Notes: a model not told the origin generated them from the sequence alone. Positions 24,740 to 33,260 are shown, counted from the stretch's first letter. The stretch: DNA of 64,000 bases from Hyphomonadaceae bacterium UBA1849 (GCA_002338565.1 DDIN01000008.1:492167-556166); one strand, 5' to 3'. Program-made: numbers and translations.

Positions 24740-26014
24740 TTGGCAACAGAAGCCCAGCATATACAACCTAAAGCCGACCGCCCCCTTCAATTAAACCGAG
24801 AAACAAAGTACTCCTCAGCGAAAGAATTCGCGGAGGAACACTTGAAAGAATCTAGAAGTGGTTGGGATCAGAAAGCGATCTCGAATGTGGTAAAAGCGCA
24901 TTATGGAGACTTCAAGGGTCTTTACCAATCCCATGGTTGGGAATGGGTCGGCAGCTTGGCGATGAGTGACGCAGCGACTAAGATTGTCGGGCAGTACGGA
25001 TCGGTAAAGCAGTTTGAAGAAACGCACGAACTCATGCCGCCGAACGAATGCATTTTAAAAGATCCACCGAATGTTTGGCTCACCAACTTGTGGGGGTTCA
25101 ACCCCGAGCAGTGGGGTTTTCTTGGTTTTTCAAACGAACGTCAGAGACAAAGTTTTATTAATCGAAGTTCACCGGGCGTATTGGTAGTGGTATATGGACA
25201 TCAATCAAAGGCACCAAAACATCAACGCGGTAAAATCATCGGTTTGCAACAGTTGAGTCACCGGCTTGGCTCCGCAGAAGAATTCATGTCCCCAGCTGCT
25301 TGGTCAATCAAAGAGGGCAGTGAAGAATCTGCTGGAAAATGGGACTTTGCCGTAAGAGCCACCCGAGCTTGGCACGTTACTCGGGAAAGCTATTTATCAG
25401 TTCAAGATTTTGCAGATGAAACGTTCTCGAATGCGAACGCCCAAACAATCGGCTCACAAGGGATGCCCCTTAAACCTCACGAAGCCAAGCGAATTTTAGA
25501 TCTCGATATTTTTGAAACTTCAGTTTCTCAAGAAATTCCTGTAGCCGATACGCCCGTCTCAAAAGCAAAAACTTACTTCACCCCTAGCAAACCGGGACCA
25601 GTATCTCAGAACCCCTACCGAAAAGAAGCAGAAGGCCCCAAAGAGCTTTATATCCTCCGGTTATCGGGCCCCGTAAAAATCTTCCACGAGCAACTAAAAC
25701 ATGACGAAAGAATCTACAAAGTTGGCTTTTCAGTTAGCCCACACACAAGAGCGAGATCTTTAAACGCGACTCTTCCCGGAGCTAACTTTGAATGGCAAAT
25801 TTTCAAGACTAGCCGAACAGCGCAACTCGAGCTTTGTCCGAATTCAAAATTCGCGTTAGCGGGCGAAGACGCAATGAAGAAATATCTCCATGCAAATGGA
25901 AAATCTTTGGGGGGCGAGTTTTTCGTAGCAACCTCTTCGGTGGTAGCTAAAGCATGGGACAAAGGCAAAGAAGCGAGCGAACGGCAGATCACCGGCGCGG
26001 CAACTTCTAGGTGA
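24740..26014 (+). CDS. Hypothetical protein: possible PUA/EVE-like domain plus C-terminal GIY-YIG (T5orf172/Mug113-like) domain
   Basis: 424 residues. The frame opens after a TAG at 24737-24739; its only early start is TTG 24740, behind an AGGTG ribosome-like site. Residues about 300-395 (ELYILRLSGPV, then IYKVGFSVSPHTRARSLNATLP and GKSLGGEFF) read like a T5orf172/Mug113 GIY-YIG nuclease-type domain. Residues about 110-255 (VWLTNLWGFNPEQWGF, then GVLVVVYGH, WDFAVRATRAWHV, GSQGMPLKPHEAKRIL) resemble a PUA-superfamily base reader such as EVE; that is weaker. The gene is visibly AT-richer than its neighbours (25/60 G+C on 25681-25740 against 33/60 on 24481-24540). It lies against the 3' end of tRNA-Leu, which suggests horizontal transfer. 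A modification-dependent restriction or defence role is inference. Confidence 0.6.
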   Translation: MATEAQHIQPKADRPLQLNRETKYSSAKEFAEEHLKESRSGWDQKAISNVVKAHYGDFKGLYQSHGWEWVGSLAMSDAATKIVGQYGSVKQFEETHELMPPNECILKDPPNVWLTNLWGFNPEQWGFLGFSNERQRQSFINRSSPGVLVVVYGHQSKAPKHQRGKIIGLQQLSHRLGSAEEFMSPAAWSIKEGSEESAGKWDFAVRATRAWHVTRESYLSVQDFADETFSNANAQTIGSQGMPLKPHEAKRILDLDIFETSVSQEIPVADTPVSKAKTYFTPSKPGPVSQNPYRKEAEGPKELYILRLSGPVKIFHEQLKHDERIYKVGFSVSPHTRARSLNATLPGANFEWQIFKTSRTAQLELCPNSKFALAGEDAMKKYLHANGKSLGGEFFVATSSVVAKAWDKGKEASERQITGAATSR

Positions 26015-26026
26015 CATCAAAACGTG

Positions 26027-26080
26027 CAGCCTTGAGCGCAATCCATCGCGAAGCAATAGCGAAGCGGGGATCAGACATAA
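26027..26080 (+). repeat. Dispersed repeat unit, intergenic copy
   Basis: Begins with the 13-mer CAGCCTTGAGCGC and continues with TCGCGAAG, a short spacer, then GCGAAGCGGGGATCAGA. The same start and layout recur at 39656, 39967 and 40024 inside a coding region. It lies between the GIY-YIG-like gene and tRNA-Leu. Confidence 0.6.
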
Positions 26081-26090
26081 TTCATCGCGA

Positions 26091-26118
26091 TTATTGATCC
26101 ACTGGATCAATAATTTTT
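26091..26118 (+). terminator. Terminator-like perfect palindrome
   Basis: TTATTGATCCA / TGGATCAATAA around a single C (26091-26113), followed by TTTTT. A second perfect hairpin, ATTTTTGC / GCAAAAAT (26113-26131), abuts it and leads directly to the tRNA-Leu 3' end. The first could terminate the GIY-YIG-like gene; the pair may also be remnants of an insertion junction. Confidence 0.55.
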
Positions 26119-26139
26119 GCATAGCAAAAATGCAATGAA

Positions 26140-26226
26140 TGGTGCCCCCGGCCGGACTCGAACCGGCACTCCCGAAGAAAACGGATTTTGAATCCGTCGC
26201 GTCTACCAATTCCGCCACAGGGGCAC
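26140..26226 (-). tRNA. tRNA-Leu (anticodon CAA)
   Basis: On the minus strand the gene starts GTGCCCCTGTGGCGGAATTGG and ends with an encoded CCA. The anticodon loop is TTCAAAA, giving CAA. The arm after the anticodon stem is long (class II), as expected for leucine, and the T loop GGTTCGAGTCC is intact. Its 3' end faces the AT-richer GIY-YIG-like gene, the classic orientation for island insertion, but I found no second copy of the tRNA 3' end between msrQ and that gene. Confidence 0.96.
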
Positions 26227-26327
26227 GGAAAATGCGAACCCGCTAGATGACAAGAAGCGGCGAGCACGTCAATCGAAACTGAAGGGAAGTTTTGCAGGCC
26301 AGCTAAAATGCCAGCCTGACGGGTTAT

Positions 26328-26627
26328 CTAGCCGTCGACTTTCCAGCCGCGTGCCGTACGGCGGGCTTCCAGTACACCGTCCTCAGACGAGGTGTAAGCG
26401 CGCGCACGTTCAGCCTGTGGCTTGGAGTGAGATGCAAAGCGCATGAACATCGCTACGCAAGCGATGATGAGGCCGACAATCGCTGTCGCAATCGCAACAA
26501 CACCTGCCGCCATGAGAACCAGAGCGCCGACCCCGAATGTTGCGATAACGGCAAATAGTCGTTTCACAGACCCGAAAAAGGATCCGCCGCCGCCCAGCCC
26601 GTTAGTCGTCATATTCGCATTGATCAT
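26328..26627 (-). CDS. Small membrane protein, hypothetical
   Basis: 99 residues from ATG 26627. AAGGAG lies 6 bases before this codon but directly abuts an upstream in-frame ATG (26633), so 26627 is the better start. A glycine-rich N-terminus (GLGGGGSFFG) is followed by a long hydrophobic segment of about 40 residues (two helices: FAVIATFGVGALVLMAAGVV and IATAIVGLIIACVAMFM) and a basic cytoplasmic tail. No family recognised. It is 42 bases downstream of the TerB/DnaJ gene on the same strand. Confidence 0.7.
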   Translation of the reverse strand: MINANMTTNGLGGGGSFFGSVKRLFAVIATFGVGALVLMAAGVVAIATAIVGLIIACVAMFMRFASHSKPQAERARAYTSSEDGVLEARRTARGWKVDG

Positions 26628-26669
26628 ATTCATCTCCTTATAGGAGTGTGGGGACGATTGAGCGGTTCG

Positions 26670-27380
26670 TCAATCCGCTCTTATCAGCATGCCACGCTCG
26701 GCACGGATTTTTGCATATGCACCAGTGATGGTTGCCGCTTTTTCATTCGCGCGTGCTTCAAACTCATGTGGCGCGCCATTCATCACCAGCCTGTCCGGGT
26801 GATTATCGGCCATCAGCTTGCGGTAAGCGACGCGGATATCATCAAAGTTTGCCGAATGGCTCACGCCCAGAATTTCATACGGATCATCAGGGTCTGCGCC
26901 CATATGGCTCGCCTTGATGCGGCGGAAATCATCTTCGGAGAAGCCGAAAATGGATGACACCTTTTGCAGGTAGATCATCTCGTCCAGCGTCACCACGCCG
27001 TCAGCGCCGGCGATGTAGAACAAGCCGTCCAGCACGCCCTCTAACAGGCATGGCCGGTCACCATATTTGCGGGCAATTTTGGACGCATAGCCCTCATATC
27101 CGCGCACCGTCTGGCGAGCGAGATTGAACACCCTGCGAACAGATGCCGCATCTTCGGGCGCCGCGCGAAAGACCTTTGAGAAAACCTGAACCTCATCATC
27201 GGTGACTTCGCCGTCAGCCTTGGCGAGTTTCGCGCCCAGACCAACGACAGCCGCCGTAAAACCTACATCCTGAGGGTCCGGACCGCATGAAGACTTGTCC
27301 GCCAGCGCGGGCAGGTCGTCCTCATGGTGAGGATCAAACAAGCGCTGAGCGCGCTCCAAAAGGCGATTCCAGATGGTCAT
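26670..27380 (-). CDS. TerB-like/DnaJ domain protein (DjlA-like)
   Basis: 236 residues. Residues about 40-155 form a TerB-type helical domain with two acidic repeats (AKADGEVTDDEVQVFSKVF and AGADGVVTLDEMIYLQKV). The C-terminal J domain (about 165-236: DPYEILGVS, YRKLMADNHPDR) has the HPD motif that stimulates DnaK ATPase. The arrangement equals DjlA without its N-terminal membrane anchor. Probably a co-chaperone with an envelope-stress role; the small membrane protein downstream may be its partner (inference). Confidence 0.88.
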   Translation of the reverse strand: MTIWNRLLERAQRLFDPHHEDDLPALADKSSCGPDPQDVGFTAAVVGLGAKLAKADGEVTDDEVQVFSKVFRAAPEDAASVRRVFNLARQTVRGYEGYASKIARKYGDRPCLLEGVLDGLFYIAGADGVVTLDEMIYLQKVSSIFGFSEDDFRRIKASHMGADPDDPYEILGVSHSANFDDIRVAYRKLMADNHPDRLVMNGAPHEFEARANEKAATITGAYAKIRAERGMLIRAD

Positions 27381-27496
27381 CCTGCGAGTCTTATACCCTA
27401 AAATTCTAATTTTGTCAGATCACGCTCTGTTGAGTTTTGCTTAAACCTTCGTAATTCTGAAATCCCCGTTACACCGCGCATCGAAAAGAAAAAACC

Positions 27497-28690
27497 GTGA
27501 TCGAAACGATAGTCATTCTAAGCGTCTGCGCGGGGCTTTTCGTCCTTCTGCAATGGCCGAAAATCGCGCGGTTACGCTTCTGGAAGGCGAGCATCACACC
27601 GCTAGCCTCCATCATTGGCAGCGGGTTCCTCGTCATCGGGCCAATTCTGGATCACGCATTCGGCTCTTATGCCATTCTGGGCATGATCGCGCTCTGCGTT
27701 CTGGCGTATCTGTTCGGCAGCGCCATCCGCCAGAATATCCGCTACCGGTCAGAGAACAGCTTTGACCGTCTCTTCCAGCCCCTGGATAAGGCCGCCTCAT
27801 GGGCGCTGTCCTTCGCCTACATTGTTTCGGTCGCCTACTATCTGAACCTGTTCGGCTCGTTTGCCGTCCATATGACGAACGCCGACACGCAGACGAATGC
27901 GCGCATTCTGACGACAATCATGCTCCTCATCGTACTCTTCGTTGGCTGCACGAAAGGCTTTTCCGCGCTGGAGAAAATGGAGCAGATGTCCGTCACGGTG
28001 AAGCTTGCCATTATAGGCGGGCTACTGATCGGGCTCGGGTTCGATTTTACCGGAAAGGCAGCTGAGGGCGCGCTGATCTTCATCGATCCGAGCGTCTCTC
28101 CCATCGGCGCGGTAACGCTGCTCTTCGGCCTGATCGTCACCGTGCAGGGTTTTGAGATTTCCCGCTATATGGGTGAGGAATATCCGGCCAAAATGCGCAT
28201 TTCCTCCATGCGGTTTGCGCAGCTCCTCTCCTCGGCAATCTACATTGTTTACATTCTCCTGATGGCCTTCCTCTTCCATCCGGAAGACATACCGCTGGAG
28301 GAATCCGCCATTATCGACATGATGGCGCTGGTCGCGCCCATACTGCCGATATTGCTGGTCGCCGCCGCCCTCGCCGCACAGTTTTCTGCCGCGATTGCAG
28401 ACACAGGCGGATGCGGCGGTCTGGTCCATGAACTGACAGACGAGAAAGTACCGACGCGCCATAGCTATGTGCTGGTTGCAGGCCTGGGCATTGGACTCAC
28501 CTGGTTTGCAGATGTGTTCGAGATCATCTCTTATGCCTCGCGTGCCTTCGCGCTCTATTACGCGCTGCAATCTGCGCAGGCCGCGCTCTCTGCATGGCGG
28601 CTCGAAAAAGCCTATCTGCGCACGGGCTTCTTTGCTGCGCTCTCACTTCTCGGCTTTGCGATCACCCTGTTCGGGCAGGCCATCGAATAG
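27497..28690 (+). CDS. APC-superfamily-like amino acid permease
   Basis: 397 residues with about 11 hydrophobic helices. ASIIGSGFLVIGPIL near residue 38 resembles the unwound helix 1 (GxG) of APC-fold transporters. The start is GTG (27497) with only a weak purine-rich site. The substrate is not recognisable and it is shorter than usual for the family (about 450). It is divergent from the TerB/DnaJ gene across 116 bases. Confidence 0.65.
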   Translation: MIETIVILSVCAGLFVLLQWPKIARLRFWKASITPLASIIGSGFLVIGPILDHAFGSYAILGMIALCVLAYLFGSAIRQNIRYRSENSFDRLFQPLDKAASWALSFAYIVSVAYYLNLFGSFAVHMTNADTQTNARILTTIMLLIVLFVGCTKGFSALEKMEQMSVTVKLAIIGGLLIGLGFDFTGKAAEGALIFIDPSVSPIGAVTLLFGLIVTVQGFEISRYMGEEYPAKMRISSMRFAQLLSSAIYIVYILLMAFLFHPEDIPLEESAIIDMMALVAPILPILLVAAALAAQFSAAIADTGGCGGLVHELTDEKVPTRHSYVLVAGLGIGLTWFADVFEIISYASRAFALYYALQSAQAALSAWRLEKAYLRTGFFAALSLLGFAITLFGQAIE

Positions 28691-28855
28691 CCCGATCAGT
28701 CACGCCCGCGTGACCTCTCTTACAATTTCGTAATGCACTCATCCAGTTCCAGACCGGTGTCGTAACCACAGTATCCATCGCAAAAAACGCGGTGGCCGAG
28801 CACCGGATCGATCCTCACTCGCTCGCCTAACAGACGACACATGGAGTGACACATT

Positions 28856-29395
28856 ATGAAATCCCTGATCGCCTCAACCGCACTGGTTGCGACTCTTTCC
28901 ATGCCCGCTTTTGCAGATTGCGCAAATGCGACGGCAACCCGTTCAGCTCAGACTGAAATCGAAACAACTTATGCCGGCCACCATTCTGAAATGCAGGCTG
29001 ATATCGTCGGCACAGCGCAGGATGCAGGCTTTACGACACTGCTCGCAGCGGCTGAAGCAGCTGGCCTGGTTGATGCCCTTCGTGGTGACGGCCCGTTGAC
29101 AGTTTTCGCACCAACAGACGAAGCGTTCGCAGCGCTCGGTGAAGACACAATCGCCACCCTGCTTGAGCCGGAAAACAAAGACCAGCTCGCAGCAATCCTC
29201 TCCTACCACGTGATCGCAGGCCGCGTAGAAGCCGCTGATCTGGTAGGCACAACAACAGAAGCTGAGACCCTGAACGGTACGGTCTCAATCGACGGAACAG
29301 ACGGCGTCATGGTGAACTCGGCGACTGTCATTCAGGCTGATGTGGAAGCCTCTAACGGCATTATCCACGTCATCGATACGGTCCTCATACCGTAA
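28856..29395 (+). CDS. Exported fasciclin (FAS1) domain protein
   Basis: 179 residues with a signal peptide (STALVATLSMPAFA). The FAS1 fold is marked by the H1 motif TVFAPTDEAFAAL and the H2 region SYHVIAGRVEAADLVG, with the closing NGIIHVIDTVLIP. GGAG lies upstream of the ATG. Such proteins mediate adhesion or surface interactions. A strong bidirectional terminator follows. Confidence 0.92.
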   Translation: MKSLIASTALVATLSMPAFADCANATATRSAQTEIETTYAGHHSEMQADIVGTAQDAGFTTLLAAAEAAGLVDALRGDGPLTVFAPTDEAFAALGEDTIATLLEPENKDQLAAILSYHVIAGRVEAADLVGTTTEAETLNGTVSIDGTDGVMVNSATVIQADVEASNGIIHVIDTVLIP

Positions 29396-29451
29396 TCCCC
29401 TCCTCCTCCTCTCATCCCCCCACTTGCTAAAATCCCTGAGAGGATGTCTTC

Positions 29452-29480
29452 ACCCCGGCTTCGGCCGGGGTCTTTTTTTT
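29452..29480. terminator. Bidirectional terminator between convergent genes
   Basis: ACCCCGGC / GCCGGGGT with a TTCG loop, followed by TCTTTTTTTT on the plus strand. It lies between the convergent fasciclin and ion-channel genes. Confidence 0.85.
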
Positions 29481-29489
29481 GAGGGAATC

Positions 29490-30356
29490 TTACTGGTTCT
29501 GAGAGGCCTTCAGTTCGGCGATTTCAGCTTTCAGCTCGGCGATGACGCTGAGGATTTCATCGCCCTTTTTGAGCATTTTCTCTTCGGTATCCTCAATCTC
29601 GTCCTCGATTTGCTCGATCGCTTCTTCAGTACGCTCATCCTGTTCAGCCTGAAGGGCTTCAACGATCAGCGCGATAAAGAGGTTCAGAACCGCAAAGCTC
29701 GCAAGGAAGATAAAGCTCAGGAAGAAAATCCACGCATAAGGATGGCCATCATCCATCACCTTCTGGACGACTTCATTCCGCCAGCCATCCATGGTCATCA
29801 CCTGAAACAGGGTGAAGGCAGACGCCGGAATGTCGCGGAAAAGCGCGTGGACATCAGGATCGTCTGTGCGTCCATACAGCGAGGTCGCCATCACCGCGCT
29901 CGCATAGATCAGCACCGCCAGAACCGCGATAATTGCGCCCATGCCCGGAAGCGCCTTGAACAGCGCCTCGACGATCCGCTTCATCATCGGCACGACATGT
30001 AGAAGGCGCAGAACCCGCAGCACGCGCAGAGACCGCATAACCTGGAACGGGCCGGAACCCGGCAGGATGGAAACACCCACCACGAAGAAATCGAAAATGT
30101 TCCAGCCGGACCGGAAGAAATCCAGCCTGTGCGCATAGAGCTTCAACAGAAGCTCGATCACGAACACGCCGACAACGAAAATATCGAAGAATTTGATGCC
30201 CAGATGCAGAAGCGGCGGCAACGTCTCAACCGTTTCCAGCCCCAGCGTAATCGCATTCAGCACGATCAGCGTGGTGATCGCATTTTTAAAATAGCTGTTC
30301 TCGATGATCTCCATCGCGCGACGGCGCGACGGGCTAATCGTTTCGGTCACTTCCAT
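29490..30356 (-). CDS. Voltage-gated ion channel (NaChBac-like, single six-helix subunit)
   Basis: 288 residues: four voltage-sensor helices with S4 arginines spaced every third residue (MRSLRVLRVLRLLHVVPMMKR), then S5, a pore loop and S6. The selectivity filter reads TMDGW (FTLFQVMTMDGWRNEV) in place of the TLESW of NaChBac and NavAb. S6 (LNLFIALIVEAL) is followed by an acidic, heptad-patterned coiled coil (about 235-285) that would tetramerise the channel. Ion selectivity cannot be taken from the family name because of the altered filter. Confidence 0.87.
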   Translation of the reverse strand: MEVTETISPSRRRAMEIIENSYFKNAITTLIVLNAITLGLETVETLPPLLHLGIKFFDIFVVGVFVIELLLKLYAHRLDFFRSGWNIFDFFVVGVSILPGSGPFQVMRSLRVLRVLRLLHVVPMMKRIVEALFKALPGMGAIIAVLAVLIYASAVMATSLYGRTDDPDVHALFRDIPASAFTLFQVMTMDGWRNEVVQKVMDDGHPYAWIFFLSFIFLASFAVLNLFIALIVEALQAEQDERTEEAIEQIEDEIEDTEEKMLKKGDEILSVIAELKAEIAELKASQNQ

Positions 30357-30506
30357 CTGTCTTCCCGTCTCCCCAGATCGGCGCAGAAATTTCTGATAAC
30401 CATAACTTAAAGTCTTCTACTGCTTTTGGGTATCGTCAAATCTGGCCATATACCCATCTTTGTGGGAACGTGCATCGGGGCCGGGCAAATCCAGCAGAGA
30501 GGCAGA

Positions 30507-32360
30507 ATGTCGTCGTCATCACCATTCCAGACAGAACAGATGACTCTGGCGGAGCTCTTCAACGGGAAACGTGTCTTTTCGTTTCCTGCGTTCCAGCGTC
30601 CGTATCGCTGGACGATGGAAGAAGCGATCACGCTGATTGATGACGTAGCCGCCGCCGCAAACCGTAAGGATGCGGGCTATTTCCTCGGCAATCTGGTCAT
30701 GACAGAGGCCAATGGCCGCGACTGTATGGTGATTGACGGCCGCCAGCGCCTGACCACGCTTTTCATGCTGCTCTGCATTCTGCGCGACCTTGAGAAAGAC
30801 GCAAACCGCAAGCGCGGCCTGCACCGCCTCGTGCGCGACGAACGCGACAATGAGAACTTTCTGGAATCCAGCTGGCGCCTGCGCTTTGCGCCCGCAGAAC
30901 AGACCCTGATTGAGAACCGCATTTCAGCATGGCAGGCGCTCAATAATCCGTCTCAGGGCGGACGCATTATTCCCGAACGCTACCTCACCATGTTTGAGGT
31001 CGCTGACGGCATGCGTGAACTGCTCACCCAGCCGATCAATGATACCGGTCTGCCGCGCCTGAATGAATTTACCGATTACCTTCTCAATAATTGCGAAGTG
31101 ATCGTGCTGACGGCGTCTTCTGCCACGTCGGGCCTGCGCCTCTTCCAGGTGCTGAACAATCGCGGCCTGCAGCTTTCCGAGGCTGACCTCACCAAACCCG
31201 ATCTTCTCAAAGCCCTGCCAATCGAGCGTCAGGCAGATGCTGCGATCATCTGGGACGGCCTTGAAGATCGTCTGGGGTCGGACAATCTCGATACGCTCCT
31301 ACGTGCCATGGTGTTTGCAACCTCCGGAGAATGGGTCCCGCAAGGGCGCACATTCGGGCCGAGCCTGAAAGCCGCAATGATCGGTCGCGGTCCGGAACAA
31401 TTCCACTTTGAAGATCTGCAAACCTATGGCGACGCCTTTGCAGACATTCACTGGGGCGACATTCCGTTCGACGAACCGGAAGAAAACCCGAACCATCTCA
31501 TCCGTGCCCTGTATTTTCTCGGCCGGTCCGCAAATGAGTGGAAAGAATTCATTCCGGTCGCGATGGAAATCCTTGTCCAGTTCGACGGAAATTACGGCGA
31601 GATTTACCGCCATATCCGCGCGCTCGATCGGCTCTTCTTCGTCTGGTTCATCAACGAGACCTCTGAAGGTCCGCGCCGCCGCACCTGTTCTGATGCCATC
31701 GCGCAGCTGCGCAACGGTCAGGACGTTTTTTCCAGCGGCAATGCCTTCGATGTGCCACAGATCGAACTTGAAAAAGCGATTGAGGCGCTCTCCAAACCGT
31801 TTCCGAAACTCTATCAGCGCGGCGCCCTGCTCCGCCGGATCGAGCTTGGCCTTTGCGAGCGTGACGGACAGCCCGCTCCGCCGTATCTGGAGCTTGCAAC
31901 ATCCGAGCATGTTCTGCCGAAGAACCCGCGTCAGGGCAGCCAGTGGCAGATCGATTTCACACGCGCAGAACACCGCGAATGCCTCGACCTTCTGGGCAAT
32001 GGCGTGCCGATTTCACGCGACCTCGACAAGCGTGTCGCCAATCGGGACTACAATGCCAAACGGTCCATCTATAAAGAATCAGGCGCAGACCTTTATTTCC
32101 GCAGTGTAGCCGATGTGTGCAGCTTTAAGCAGTGGACACCGGCAGAAATCCGCGCGCGCACAGCCAAGATTGCCGACATGATCGCCACGGGCTGGCGCAC
32201 CATACCGACAGAACCGATCCCGGACGAATTCGACTTTGACGATGAGGACAGCACGGACGCCGAGCTGTTCGAAGACGCCGAGGTTGACGAAGAAGGCATT
32301 GGCGACGTGATCGCGCGCGAAATCGACGCCAAGGTCAATTCGCAGAACGGGTCAGACTGA
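30507..32360 (+). CDS. DUF262/DUF1524 protein, GmrSD-family (possible type IV restriction/defence)
   Basis: 617 residues from ATG 30507 (GAGAGG 5 bases upstream); the upstream TTG at 30426 is rejected. The N-terminal DUF262 (ParB-like nucleotide-hydrolysing) domain shows FSFPAFQRPYRW and VIDGRQRLTTLFMLL. The C-terminal DUF1524 region has the HNH-type EHVLPKNP near residue 470 and a later LGNGVPISRDLDKRVANRDY. This is the single-chain layout of GmrSD homologues, which cut modified phage DNA. Base composition looks like the host's, so it may be long resident. The stop overlaps the convergent GNAT gene by 9 bases. Confidence 0.82.
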   Translation: MSSSSPFQTEQMTLAELFNGKRVFSFPAFQRPYRWTMEEAITLIDDVAAAANRKDAGYFLGNLVMTEANGRDCMVIDGRQRLTTLFMLLCILRDLEKDANRKRGLHRLVRDERDNENFLESSWRLRFAPAEQTLIENRISAWQALNNPSQGGRIIPERYLTMFEVADGMRELLTQPINDTGLPRLNEFTDYLLNNCEVIVLTASSATSGLRLFQVLNNRGLQLSEADLTKPDLLKALPIERQADAAIIWDGLEDRLGSDNLDTLLRAMVFATSGEWVPQGRTFGPSLKAAMIGRGPEQFHFEDLQTYGDAFADIHWGDIPFDEPEENPNHLIRALYFLGRSANEWKEFIPVAMEILVQFDGNYGEIYRHIRALDRLFFVWFINETSEGPRRRTCSDAIAQLRNGQDVFSSGNAFDVPQIELEKAIEALSKPFPKLYQRGALLRRIELGLCERDGQPAPPYLELATSEHVLPKNPRQGSQWQIDFTRAEHRECLDLLGNGVPISRDLDKRVANRDYNAKRSIYKESGADLYFRSVADVCSFKQWTPAEIRARTAKIADMIATGWRTIPTEPIPDEFDFDDEDSTDAELFEDAEVDEEGIGDVIAREIDAKVNSQNGSD

Positions 32361-32909
32361 CCCGCCTTCTGAATAGCCAAGCTCCGTAAGCGTTTTCAGC
32401 TCTGGCTGCGGCACGATGCAGGGCGCAAGATCACGCTCCCACCAGCCGACATCATGCCAGCTGCCATTCTTGAAACCGATATTCCGGTAGGTCGCAAAAT
32501 GGTGAAAGCCAACCGCCTCATGTAGCGCCGCACTACCTGCGTTCGGCAGGGTCACGACACCATAGGCTTTGGTGAAGCCCTGACGGGTCAGAATATCAAT
32601 CAGCACGTTATAGAGCTTGCGGCCAAGCCCTTTGCCGCGTGCAGCCGGTTCCAGATAGACCGTGACTTCGACCGCCCATTGATACGCTTTACGCTCGCGA
32701 TAAGGCGACCCATAGGCATAGCCCACAACCTCGCCCTCATCTTCGGCGACAATCCATGGATGGGTCGGCCAGAGCTTTTCAATCCGGCCTGCCATAATGT
32801 CAGCCGCCGGCGGCTCCATCTCGAAAGATACCGCGCTGCCATCTACAAAGGGCGCGTAAATTTCGGCAATCTTTGGCGCGTCAGACGCAAGGGCGAAACG
32901 GATAATCAT
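32352..32909 (-). CDS. GNAT acetyltransferase (phosphinothricin/methionine-sulfoximine acetyltransferase-like)
   Basis: 185 residues. The acetyl-CoA site is in ARGKGLGRKLYNVLID, and the N-terminal IAEIYAPFVDGSAVSFEMEPP and C-terminal FKNGSWHDVGWWERDL are typical of the Pat/Bar/MddA group. It probably acetylates amino-acid analogues. It starts directly after the stop of the ABM gene, so the two are co-transcribed. Confidence 0.88.
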   Translation of the reverse strand: MIIRFALASDAPKIAEIYAPFVDGSAVSFEMEPPAADIMAGRIEKLWPTHPWIVAEDEGEVVGYAYGSPYRERKAYQWAVEVTVYLEPAARGKGLGRKLYNVLIDILTRQGFTKAYGVVTLPNAGSAALHEAVGFHHFATYRNIGFKNGSWHDVGWWERDLAPCIVPQPELKTLTELGYSEGGSV

Positions 32910-33200
32910 TTAAAGCCCCACTCCACCGCGCACGTCAGTCTCTGCAACGCGCTCCATGCCTGCAATCATCGGGCGCGCCTTGCCAATCGCTTCCTGAACC
33001 TGCGCCAGTTGGAGGCTCGCCATATGGCTTTCAGCCCGGTCCCAGACCTCTGTGACCCAGATGGTCGTGTCATCAACCGGATCAGCGGCGACCACATAAG
33101 ACAAACAGCCCGGCATGTCTTTTAGCCCACCGAGCAATATCTCGATCAGTGCATCGCGCTTGCCATCAGCGGCAATGAATTTTCCAACCAGTCCATACAT
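32910..33200 (-). CDS. Antibiotic biosynthesis monooxygenase (ABM) domain protein
   Basis: 96 residues from ATG 33200, with GGAAGG 7 bases upstream; a longer frame from 33230 lacks one. The ferredoxin-like ABM fold is seen in GLVGKFIAADGKRDALIEILL and TTIWVTEVWDRAESHMASL. Members act as small oxygenases or heme/quinone-binding proteins; this one has no identified substrate. Its stop codon abuts the ATG of the GNAT gene. Confidence 0.85.
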   Translation of the reverse strand: MYGLVGKFIAADGKRDALIEILLGGLKDMPGCLSYVVAADPVDDTTIWVTEVWDRAESHMASLQLAQVQEAIGKARPMIAGMERVAETDVRGGVGL

Positions 33201-33260
33201 GAAAGGGCCTTCCCGAACGGAGAGACCCAATCACATTTCCCCCTACACGCAAATCGAAAT

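Noticed and set aside
24700..24740. Second copy of the tRNA-Leu 3' end (att direct repeat)
   Set aside because: No match to the tRNA 3' sequence was found between msrQ and the 24740 gene, and there is no integrase gene, so an intact integrative element is not supported.
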